In this document: positions 42,470-49,577 of the stretch, piece by piece
Position numbering within the stretch: position 1 is the stretch's first letter
How the letters are laid out: every line of letters begins with the position of its first letter
Source: Hyphomonadaceae bacterium
GTDB lineage: Bacteria; Pseudomonadota; Alphaproteobacteria; Caulobacterales; Hyphomonadaceae
Direction: 5' to 3'
DNA length: 64,000 nt
Assembly: GCA_028285145.1 (NCBI GenBank)
Contig: JANQQC010000015.1
Location: 1 to 64,000, forward strand
Notes under the pieces: model-generated
What the model was told of the DNA's origin: nothing
What the model saw: only the letters and a program-made list of their open reading frames with translations
Databases searched by the model: none
Program-made: the position numbers and the translations under genes

Positions 42470-43129
42470 CTACTTCATGCCATAGTATTCCCTGAATTCC
42501 TGTTGGCCGGCCTTTGCGTCAGCGTCGACCGTCTTGACGGCATCGCGCTGTTTGAGTTGCTCGATCAGGGCGTCTGCGCCGGGAAGCTCGGACGGCAGGT
42601 CCCAGTCGAATACGATTCTGGCAACGGCTGAGGCCATTGGAAATGTGTAGAGGAACACGAAGTCTGCATAAGTCATGGCGTCGCCCGCGAGATAGGGCGT
42701 GAACGCTGCATGTCGCCGCAGAGCGCCGACACCGCGGCTCATGACGGTGCGCACTTCTTCCTTGGTATGTTCAGGGGTCGGACCGCTGCCAAAGAAAGCC
42801 TGCCCGTAACAGCGGCGTGCGGCCAGTTCCAGATAGAGTTCGGTGTACTTTATGAGTTCACGGACCCGGGCCTTATCGAACGGGTCTTCAGGGTAGAAAG
42901 ACGGCCCGGTTTGGGAGTCCTCAATATAGTCGAGAATGACGGCGGTTTCGCTGATGAAGCCGCGCTCGGTTTCGAGAAACGGCACCTTGCCCATCGGGCT
43001 CTTGGCCAGCATTTCTTCACTCTGCCCAGTAAAGACCCGCACGTCTTCGTAGGCGACCCCTTTTTCAAGCAGGGCCAGCTTCACCATGTTGAAATAGTTC
43101 GATGCGGGAAATCCGTGCAGTTTGATCAT
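42470..43129 (-). CDS. Glutathione S-transferase
   Basis: 219 residues. Thioredoxin-like N-terminal domain (MIKLHGFPASNYFNMVKLALLEKG, cis-Pro in SPMGKVPFLET, FISETAVILDYIED) and a helical C-domain with AFTPYLAGDAMTYADFVF. Distinct from the GST at 2080-2703. Likely detoxification by glutathione conjugation. Followed upstream by a gap of 43 bases to the Fe-ADH gene on the same strand. Confidence 0.88.
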   Translation of the reverse strand: MIKLHGFPASNYFNMVKLALLEKGVAYEDVRVFTGQSEEMLAKSPMGKVPFLETERGFISETAVILDYIEDSQTGPSFYPEDPFDKARVRELIKYTELYLELAARRCYGQAFFGSGPTPEHTKEEVRTVMSRGVGALRRHAAFTPYLAGDAMTYADFVFLYTFPMASAVARIVFDWDLPSELPGADALIEQLKQRDAVKTVDADAKAGQQEFREYYGMK

Positions 43130-43172
43130 GTGTTCGTTCCGGTTCTGGATGCGCGTCGGACGATGATTTCAC

Positions 43173-44303
43173 TTACAGGGCGGCCTCGTAGATCCGCTCA
43201 TAGTCACCCTGCTCGAGTTTCTTCGCATTGCCGAAATGGGCGAGGTCCTTCAGCGCATAGTCGACGACGCCAGGGCCGTCCGAGGCTTCCAGACCAATCG
43301 CGCTGAGGGTTGTCGGGATGCCGATATCCTCATTCAGCTTGTGAATCGCATCTGCGAGGTCGGCGCCCGGACCAATGCCGATTGCAAAGCGCAAGCGTTC
43401 ATACTTCTCTGGCGCCGCGCCTTCATTCTCGCGCAGGAGGTGCGGCAGGAAGATTGCGTTCAGCGTGCCATGGTGGAGGCGCTTGTCATGCAGGCGTCCC
43501 GCCGCATGGGAGAGCGCGTGGACACCGCCAAGCCCCTTCACGAAGGCAAGCGCTCCTTCATAGGAGGCCATCATCATGTGCCAGCGGGCATCCTTGTCGG
43601 AGCCGTCTTTGACCGCGCGGCGCAGCCAGTCATTGCCGACTGCGCGAGTTGCCCCGTCATAGCCAATACCTTCCGCAGGCGGGTTTACCTGCGGGCTGAG
43701 CACGGACTCGATGCAGTGTGTGACGGCATCCATCCCGGTCGCCGCCGTCAGCCCGGCCGGCAGGCCGAGCGTCAGGTCCGGATCGCAGATCGCAGTTGCC
43801 GGGATCAGGTTCGGGGAGACGATGGTTTCCTTGCGGCCATTCTCCAAAATCACCACCGCACCAACGGACACTTCAGACCCGGTGCCGGCTGTCGTTGGAA
43901 TGGCAACAAGCGGCGGGATCTTGCCGATCTTCTTCGCGCCGCCGACGAGTGCGCCATAAGTCTCCAGCGGCTCGTCATGGGTCGCCATCAGACCGATGGC
44001 CTTGGCGTGGTCCATGGATGAGCCGCCGCCAAGGGCGATAATGCCGTCCGCGCCGCTGGCCTTGTAGGCCTCGGTTGCCTGCTTGGTCTGGGCTTCGGTC
44101 GGGTTGGGAACCGTTTCTGCGAAGACACCGGCGGGCGGTGCGCCGAGCGCATCTTCCACCTGAGTGAGAAGGCCCGCGGCCTTGATGCCAGCATCCGTGA
44201 CGATGAAGGCCCGCTCCACGCCGAGCCCCTTCAGAACCTTAGGCAGCTGCGCAAGCGCGCCATGATCGAAGATGCAGGTGGTGAGATAGTTGATGACTGG
44301 CAT
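43173..44303 (-). CDS. Iron-containing alcohol dehydrogenase
   Basis: 376 residues, group III Fe-ADH. NAD-binding GGGSSMDHAKA near 91, metal ligands in GMDAVTHCIE (Asp, His) and GGVHALSHAAGRLHDKRLHHG (His residues) near 254-275. Oxidises or reduces small alcohols and aldehydes; exact substrate unknown. ATG 44303 chosen because the next residues start the family fold. Same strand as the GST, so possibly one detoxification unit. Divergent from the epoxide hydrolase. Confidence 0.9.
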   Translation of the reverse strand: MPVINYLTTCIFDHGALAQLPKVLKGLGVERAFIVTDAGIKAAGLLTQVEDALGAPPAGVFAETVPNPTEAQTKQATEAYKASGADGIIALGGGSSMDHAKAIGLMATHDEPLETYGALVGGAKKIGKIPPLVAIPTTAGTGSEVSVGAVVILENGRKETIVSPNLIPATAICDPDLTLGLPAGLTAATGMDAVTHCIESVLSPQVNPPAEGIGYDGATRAVGNDWLRRAVKDGSDKDARWHMMMASYEGALAFVKGLGGVHALSHAAGRLHDKRLHHGTLNAIFLPHLLRENEGAAPEKYERLRFAIGIGPGADLADAIHKLNEDIGIPTTLSAIGLEASDGPGVVDYALKDLAHFGNAKKLEQGDYERIYEAAL

Positions 44304-44428
44304 GAGGGGCTCCTTGGCGTTGGCGGCACACAAGCGGAGCCCGCGCGGAATCGCAAGTGCTGTCGCAGCGACAGGCTTGATGGGACGTCGTCTTGGCCGC
44401 ATCGTGGGCCGGCAATCAGGAGGCCGCC

Positions 44429-45574
44429 GTGACGCCGTTTCAGATCAAAGTCTCCAAAGACAAGCTCGCCTGGATACAGGACCGGATCGCTGCCTATCGC
44501 TGGTTCCCCGCGCCAGAGAACGAGCAGGGGTTTCTCTATGGCATGTCCACGCCTGTCCTGAAGGAGCTGCAGGAGCACTGGCTGCATCACTATGACTGGC
44601 GCGCCGCCGAGGACGAGCTGAACCGGTTTCCGCAATTCATCGCGGAGGTGGACGGGCTGGATGTGCATTTCCTGCATGTGGTGGGCGAGGCTGAGGGGAA
44701 GCGCCCGCTTCTCGTCACGCATGGGTGGCCCGGCTCGGTCTATGAGTTCTGGGAGGCCATTCCGCGGCTGGCGTTTCCATCTCAGCATGGCGGCAAGGCT
44801 GAGGATGCGTTTGATCTTGTTATCCCATCGCTGCCTGGCTTTGGCTGGTCGGGAAAGCCGGCTTCGCCAATCGGTCAGCGCGCGACGGCGAAGCTCTGGA
44901 ACACGCTGATGACCGAGGTGCTCGGCTATGACACCTACCTCGCGCAGGGCGGGGACTGGGGCGCGATGGTGACGAGCTGGCTCGGCTTTGATCACGGGGC
45001 GGCCTGCACGGCGATCCATCTCAACATGATCGCCCTGAGACCGACGCCAGCCACGCCGCAGACCGAGGAAGAGAAGAACTGGCTCGCACTGTCGCAGGCC
45101 CAGATGCAGGCGGGTGGCGCCTATCTGATGATGCAGGCGACCAAGCCTCAGACACTCGCGCTGGCGCTAATGGATTCACCGCTTGGGCAGGCGGCGTGGA
45201 TTCTCGAGAAATTCCATGGCTGGTCGGATCTGGAGAATGACGACCTGTTCAGCGTCTACTCAAAAGACCAGCTGATCACCAACGTGATGATCTATCTGGT
45301 CAATGACGCGTTCGCGACATCAGTCTGGTACTATAATGCGCTCTTTCAGGAGGGCGGGCCGGCGCTGCCGGAAGGCGAGCGCTGCGAGACGCCGACCGGC
45401 TTTGCAAGCTTTCCCGGTGAGACCGTCTATCCGGCGGCACCGCGTAGCTGGACCGAGCGCGTCTACAACCTTGTCCACTGGTCCGAGATGCAGAAGGGCG
45501 GGCACTTCGCGGCGATGGAACAGCCCGATCTGTTTGTTGAGGATGTGCGGACCTGGGCGCGCCTGTTCGACTAG
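44429..45574 (+). CDS. Epoxide hydrolase (EHN, microsomal type)
   Basis: 381 residues from GTG 44429, placed five bases after a perfect AGGAGG. N-terminal EHN domain (PFQIKVSKDKLAWIQDRI...) and alpha/beta hydrolase core: HGWPGS oxyanion loop near 99-104, nucleophile Asp in QGGDWGAM near 179, and the final GGHFAAMEQP with catalytic His. Opens epoxides to diols. An earlier TTG at 44393 lacks a ribosome-binding site. Confidence 0.9.
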   Translation: MTPFQIKVSKDKLAWIQDRIAAYRWFPAPENEQGFLYGMSTPVLKELQEHWLHHYDWRAAEDELNRFPQFIAEVDGLDVHFLHVVGEAEGKRPLLVTHGWPGSVYEFWEAIPRLAFPSQHGGKAEDAFDLVIPSLPGFGWSGKPASPIGQRATAKLWNTLMTEVLGYDTYLAQGGDWGAMVTSWLGFDHGAACTAIHLNMIALRPTPATPQTEEEKNWLALSQAQMQAGGAYLMMQATKPQTLALALMDSPLGQAAWILEKFHGWSDLENDDLFSVYSKDQLITNVMIYLVNDAFATSVWYYNALFQEGGPALPEGERCETPTGFASFPGETVYPAAPRSWTERVYNLVHWSEMQKGGHFAAMEQPDLFVEDVRTWARLFD

Positions 45575-45618
45575 GACGTCAGGCGCGAGGTAGTGGTCTC
45601 AAAAGTGTCCGAAAAAGC

Positions 45619-46578
45619 CTAGAGGCCTTCGCGGCCGATTGCGTAGAAGCGTTCGCGGCGCTGGCGTTTCAGTTCGGCGGGGGACATTCCGTCAAGTTCG
45701 CCCAGCGCTTTTGAAATGGCCTTGCCGGCGCTGGCAATGGCCTTGGCCGGATCGCGGTGCGCCCCGCCCATTGGTTCCTTCACGATCGCGTCGATCACTT
45801 TCAGCGACTTCAGATCGCGGGCCGTGATCTTCATCGCCTCGGCGGCGTCGCGGGCCTTTGCGGCGTCGCGGTAGAGAATCGAGGCGCAGCCCTCGGGCGA
45901 GATGACCGAATAGATAGCGTGCTCCATCATGAGCACCTTGTTGGCCGCGGCGATGGCGATGGCTCCGCCTGACATGCCCTCACCGATAATGAGCGTCACC
46001 ATCGGGACTTTCAGCGTCAGGGCTTTCTCGGTGCCGCGCGCGATCGCCTCTGCCTGTCCGCGCTCTTCACCGGCCTTGCCGGGATAGGCCCCAGACGTAT
46101 CGGGCATCGTGATTACCGGCAGGCCGAACCGCTCGGCGAGGTCCATCAGGCGGACGGCTTTTCGGTAGCCTTCCGGGTGCGCCATTCCGAAATTGTGGCG
46201 CAGGCGGCTTTCGGTGGTGCGGCCCTTTTCGTGGCCCATGATGACAACCGAGCGACCTTCGAACTTTGCCAGCCCCCCGAGTACGGCTTCGTCGTCGCCA
46301 TAGACCCGGTCGCCGGCGAGCGGCTGGTATTCTTCGCACAGGCCTTCGACATAGTCGGTGAAGTGCGGACGCTCCGGATGACGAGCGACCTGAGTTTTCC
46401 GCCAGGCGGACAAGTCCTTGTAGAGGTCCTGTAGCTGCTTGGCAGACTTCTGCTTCAGCTTGCGGACTTCTTCCTTGATGGACGGACCATCGCCTTTTTC
46501 GGCGGTCGCCTCGAGATCAGCGATTTTCGCTTCGAGTTCCGCGACCGGCTTTTCGAAATCAAGATATGTCGTGCTCAT
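45619..46578 (-). CDS. accA: Acetyl-CoA carboxylase carboxyltransferase subunit alpha
   Basis: 319 residues, standard length. MSTTYLDFEKPVAELEAKI start, central crotonase-like domain with GHEKGR, NFGMAHPEGYRKAVRLM, GEGMSGGAIAI and the VISPEGCASILYRD segment that marks AccA. Pairs with AccD (not in this window) to transfer the carboxyl group to acetyl-CoA, first step of fatty-acid synthesis. ATG 46578 chosen over a 53-residue longer frame that reads through intergenic DNA. Confidence 0.96.
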   Translation of the reverse strand: MSTTYLDFEKPVAELEAKIADLEATAEKGDGPSIKEEVRKLKQKSAKQLQDLYKDLSAWRKTQVARHPERPHFTDYVEGLCEEYQPLAGDRVYGDDEAVLGGLAKFEGRSVVIMGHEKGRTTESRLRHNFGMAHPEGYRKAVRLMDLAERFGLPVITMPDTSGAYPGKAGEERGQAEAIARGTEKALTLKVPMVTLIIGEGMSGGAIAIAAANKVLMMEHAIYSVISPEGCASILYRDAAKARDAAEAMKITARDLKSLKVIDAIVKEPMGGAHRDPAKAIASAGKAISKALGELDGMSPAELKRQRRERFYAIGREGL

Positions 46579-46706
46579 GGGCGGTAAATACCGCGCGTCG
46601 CCCGGCGCGCAAAGGCTTTTGAACGCTTGATTTCGCACAAATACGCGGCTTTCCGGATGGTGTTTCTCGCGTTTGCAGCCCCAATTTGATGCTTTCGGAG
46701 GACGGT

Positions 46707-47249
46707 ATGGCGAAACTGCTGGTTCTTTATGGGACAACAGAGGGTCAAACCCGGAAAATTGTGAGTTTCGCGGCGGACAAGCTGACCGTTGCCAAACACC
46801 AGGTTCGGCTCATCGATGCGGCTGATGCGCCGGATACACTGACGCCGGAACCGTTCGACGGTGTGATCGTCGCCGCATCGCTTCACATCCACAACTATCA
46901 GAGCGCGGTGCGCCATTGGGTCAGCGAGCACGCGGCTGGCTTGAACAAGCGGCCCGGCGCATTCGTATCTGTGTCGCTGGCGGCCGCCGCCGAGGATGAG
47001 GAGGAGCGCAAGGAGGCGCTGGCCTGCGCGGAGTCCTTCTTCGAGAAGACGGGTTGGCACCCCAAGGCCGTCCACAACGCAGCCGGCGCGCTGCGCTACA
47101 CCAAGTATGATTTCTTCAAGACATGGATCATGAAGCGCATCGCCAAATCGCAGGGTGGCTCAACCGATACCGGCCATGACACCGAATACACCGACTGGAC
47201 GGCGCTGGAGCTCTTCGTGACGGATTTCGCCGCCGCGATTGATGACTAG
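46707..47249 (+). CDS. Flavodoxin-domain protein (HemG-like)
   Basis: 180 residues. LYGTTEGQTRKIVSFAADKL is the FMN phosphate loop near 6-25; later SLHIHNYQSAVRHWV, RPGAFVSVSLAAA and ALRYTKYDFFKTWIMKRIAKSQGG match the HemG group of menaquinone-linked protoporphyrinogen oxidases. The KxIAKSxGG end is especially HemG-like. HemG function is plausible, not proved. Its stop overlaps that of the convergent GNAT gene (CTAG). Confidence 0.85.
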   Translation: MAKLLVLYGTTEGQTRKIVSFAADKLTVAKHQVRLIDAADAPDTLTPEPFDGVIVAASLHIHNYQSAVRHWVSEHAAGLNKRPGAFVSVSLAAAAEDEEERKEALACAESFFEKTGWHPKAVHNAAGALRYTKYDFFKTWIMKRIAKSQGGSTDTGHDTEYTDWTALELFVTDFAAAIDD

Positions 47250-47812
47250 GCGGCCTGCACCGGATCGCGCCTGAAGATCAAGATCGGCTGGCCTATAAAG
47301 ACCGTGGATGCGAGGCGCTCAAATCCGGCTTTCTCGGCGATACGGATCGAGGCGGTGTGGTCCGGCTCGATGATGCAGCGAATCTCGCGTCCGGGCAGGG
47401 CATCATCCGCCCATCCCAGCATCGCGGAAAGGGCCTCGCTGGCGTAGCCCTTTCCGCGACCGTCAGTGGAGAACACCCAGCCGGCTTCTGGATACCCTTC
47501 AAGGCTCGGGGCGATGTCGCGGAGGCCTTCCAGAAATCCTGCCTCGCCGACAAAGCGTCCGGTCTCACGCGCCTCGACGGCCCAGTACCCGTATCCGAGC
47601 AGTGCCCATGCGCCCATGCCGCGCTGCATCTGCTGCCAGACATCTGCCCGGCTGCGGGCCTTGCCGCCAATGAACTTGTAAGTGTCCTCGTCCGCCCACA
47701 TCGCCGCCACCGCATCGAGATCGTCGATGCGATAGGGCCGCAGGATCAGTCGCTTGGTGATCAGCGTCGGCGGGGACGCCACGCCGTCATGGCCCTCTCT
47801 TGGACGGATCAA
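47246..47812 (-). CDS. GNAT-family acetyltransferase, RimJ/RimL-like
   Basis: 188 residues. TKRLILRPYRIDDLDAVAAMW at the start and GWVFSTDGRGKGYASEALSAMLGWA near 112-136 are the RimJ/RimL pattern, ending RIAEKAGFERLA. Likely N-acetylates a protein terminus or small amine. TTG 47812 has GAGG seven bases upstream and overlaps the stop of the previous gene (TTGA); GTG 47782 is an alternative. Confidence 0.86.
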   Translation of the reverse strand: MIRPREGHDGVASPPTLITKRLILRPYRIDDLDAVAAMWADEDTYKFIGGKARSRADVWQQMQRGMGAWALLGYGYWAVEARETGRFVGEAGFLEGLRDIAPSLEGYPEAGWVFSTDGRGKGYASEALSAMLGWADDALPGREIRCIIEPDHTASIRIAEKAGFERLASTVFIGQPILIFRRDPVQAA

Positions 47813-48231
47813 GCGTTAGCCTCATCCTTCATTTTCTGAAGCATCGCGCCCATGGCGGCGTGTACGGTCTGGATGGCCTTCAGCGGGCGCACCATAACCT
47901 TGAACTCGGTGATCAGGCCGTTCTTGTCCCACTCGATCATGTCGATGCCGTTGACGTACTTGCCATCCATTTCGCATTCGAATTCGAGCACGGCCTTGTT
48001 GCCACAATCGAAAATGCGCGTGTACCTGAATGTGTCGCCGCCAAGGGTCTGCCCGGCCGCGCCGAGATAGGCGAGCGTGATCGTCTTGCCGCGCTGAGGG
48101 GTGTGGACGACGGGGCTTAGGAAAACGACATCATCATGCAACTGCTTGGCGAGACCGGCATGGTCATGCGCGCCGTGCATCCAGTCCATCCAGGCCTGAA
48201 GATTGGGTTCGTATCCTGTTGTCGGCACCAT
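47809..48231 (-). CDS. SnoaL/NTF2-like small protein
   Basis: 140 residues. Cone-shaped NTF2-like fold: YEPNLQAWMDWMHGAHDHAGLAKQLHDDVVFLSPVVHTPQRG and later CGNKAVLEFECEMDGKYVNGIDMIEWDKNGLITEFKVMVRPL. Function unknown, often in small-molecule metabolism. Its Shine-Dalgarno and ATG are inside a long hairpin (48231-48273), so translation may be structure-controlled. Couples to the GNAT gene downstream. Confidence 0.84.
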   Translation of the reverse strand: MVPTTGYEPNLQAWMDWMHGAHDHAGLAKQLHDDVVFLSPVVHTPQRGKTITLAYLGAAGQTLGGDTFRYTRIFDCGNKAVLEFECEMDGKYVNGIDMIEWDKNGLITEFKVMVRPLKAIQTVHAAMGAMLQKMKDEANA

Positions 48232-48273
48232 GGCGGGGCTCCCTAATGTTTTTTTGGGACAGTGGCCCCGCCA
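48231..48273 (-). promoter_or_regulatory. Hairpin enclosing the ribosome-binding site and start of the NTF2-like gene
   Basis: TGGCGGGGC (48231-48239) pairs with GCCCCGCCA (48265-48273), and inside it TCCC (48240-48243) pairs with GGGA (48256-48259). Read on the minus strand the right arm contains AGGGAG and ends at the ATG. A run of A's lies in the loop. Either a terminator-like structure for the upstream gene or an RNA element that hides the start. Confidence 0.55.
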
Positions 48274-48288
48274 CGGGCAATTGTCGAG

Positions 48289-48744
48289 CTATTCGGCGAT
48301 CTCGGCCGCTACGACCGGTTTTCCCACAAGGTACTGATCGAGTTCGTCAAAGCAGGTTCCGCGCTTGATGATCCAAGACCCCGGAAAGTCGGGATCGACG
48401 AAGATCATCTCAAGCCGGCCCCAGTTCCATTCCAGCGCCCCGGTTTCCGGATTGCCGATGGCATACTTGCAACGCATTACTTCGTCGGAGCTGGGCTCTA
48501 CCCACACGCCCGAATAGCTGGTGCGGCCTTGGTAGACGCCGGCGAGGCCGTCAATGAAACCGAGGCCACGCGCCTCGTCGCCATCCAGAGGGTAGGACAG
48601 GATGGCCGTGCCATCGGGCAAATCTTTTTCGTAGACGACGTCGCCGATTTCCGTCGACCAGACCTCGTCTGCGGCTGCTGTTGCCGTTACGGCCAGTGTC
48701 GCTGCGATCAGTGTCGCTGCGATCAGTGTTGCTGCGCGTTTCAT
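48289..48744 (-). CDS. Hypothetical exported protein
   Basis: 151 residues. Signal peptide about 1-25 contains the repeat LIAATLIAATLA, encoded by a 15-bp tandem DNA repeat at 48694-48736. The mature part is acidic with two Cys residues (CKYAIG and GTCFDE) that could pair. No family recognised. On the same strand as the NTF2-like gene with 57 bases between. Confidence 0.72.
   Translation of the reverse strand: MKRAATLIAATLIAATLAVTATAAADEVWSTEIGDVVYEKDLPDGTAILSYPLDGDEARGLGFIDGLAGVYQGRTSYSGVWVEPSSDEVMRCKYAIGNPETGALEWNWGRLEMIFVDPDFPGSWIIKRGTCFDELDQYLVGKPVVAAEIAE
48694..48736 (-). repeat. 15-bp tandem repeat within a signal-peptide sequence
   Basis: CAGTGTCGCTGCGAT occurs twice exactly (48694-48708, 48709-48723) and a third time in part with one change. 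It encodes repeated Ile-Ala-Ala-Thr-Leu units in the signal helix, so copy changes alter helix length by five residues without shifting frame. Confidence 0.85.
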
Positions 48745-48804
48745 GCTTCGCCCTCTCTCTTTGGAATCAGGACTCTAGCAGGCTTCGCGGCCTTCGTGTG
48801 GCCG

Positions 48805-49479
48805 TCAGGCACCGGTTGGAAACAGCTGCGTGATCGCTTGTCTGGCCTTTTCCGAGAAGCTCTGACCAAGGGCGGAGCCTTCGACGACCATGTTCATTTC
48901 CTCGACATAGGTGCGGCCGTCCGGTGCGCGGGCGCATTGCACGCTCATGTCGAAAGTCTCAATCCTGGCGACGAACGCCGGCTTGAAGGGTTTCGGGGCT
49001 TTCATCGAGAAAGCGAGAATGGCCGGATCGACGGTGTCGACGGTGATTTCGCCGATCAGCTTCCGCATCACTTTCCGGTCTGTCCCGTCGGCATCCGCGC
49101 CGGGATCGGGAACAAAGGTGTAGGTCGCGGTGTCTTCAGTTTCCTCAATCAGTGTAACGGCTTCGGGGACGTGTTCAGCAAGCCCGGCGCACCAGATGTC
49201 GCCATCGGCATCGGCGTCGAGTTCTTCCAGATCCTCCTCGAATCCGTCTGGCCATGCTTCGCGCGCCGGGCTTTCCACCGTGATGCGCTGGCCTTCCGGC
49301 TGGGAGGGGTCGACCTTGCCGCGCGCAGTCACGCCGCTGCCCTCGAAAGTCATGTCATAGGCATAGAGCGGGCCGTCGCTTGCGGCTGCGAGCGCAGCGG
49401 CGAGGGGGGCAGGCCTGTCCTCAGCAAGCGCAGGCGCGCAGATCAGGGCAACGGGCAGGACGAGCCAAAGTCGGGACAT
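48805..49479 (-). CDS. Hypothetical exported protein
   Basis: 224 residues from ATG 49479. Signal peptide (about 1-20, ending APALA). The mature protein has alternating short strands and acidic loops, an EDLEELDADADGD stretch, and one Cys pair (IWCAG, VQCARA). No family recognised; a periplasmic role is likely. Divergent from the ligase-associated helicase gene with about 100 bases between starts. Confidence 0.75.
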   Translation of the reverse strand: MSRLWLVLPVALICAPALAEDRPAPLAAALAAASDGPLYAYDMTFEGSGVTARGKVDPSQPEGQRITVESPAREAWPDGFEEDLEELDADADGDIWCAGLAEHVPEAVTLIEETEDTATYTFVPDPGADADGTDRKVMRKLIGEITVDTVDPAILAFSMKAPKPFKPAFVARIETFDMSVQCARAPDGRTYVEEMNMVVEGSALGQSFSEKARQAITQLFPTGA

Positions 49480-49577
49480 GGAAACTCCTTGAATGGGGCG
49501 TGACCTAAGAAGGTCCTTGGTGAACGCGACATGAAAACGGGGCTGTGTCTGCTCCATATTGCGCTAGTTTGACAGGG

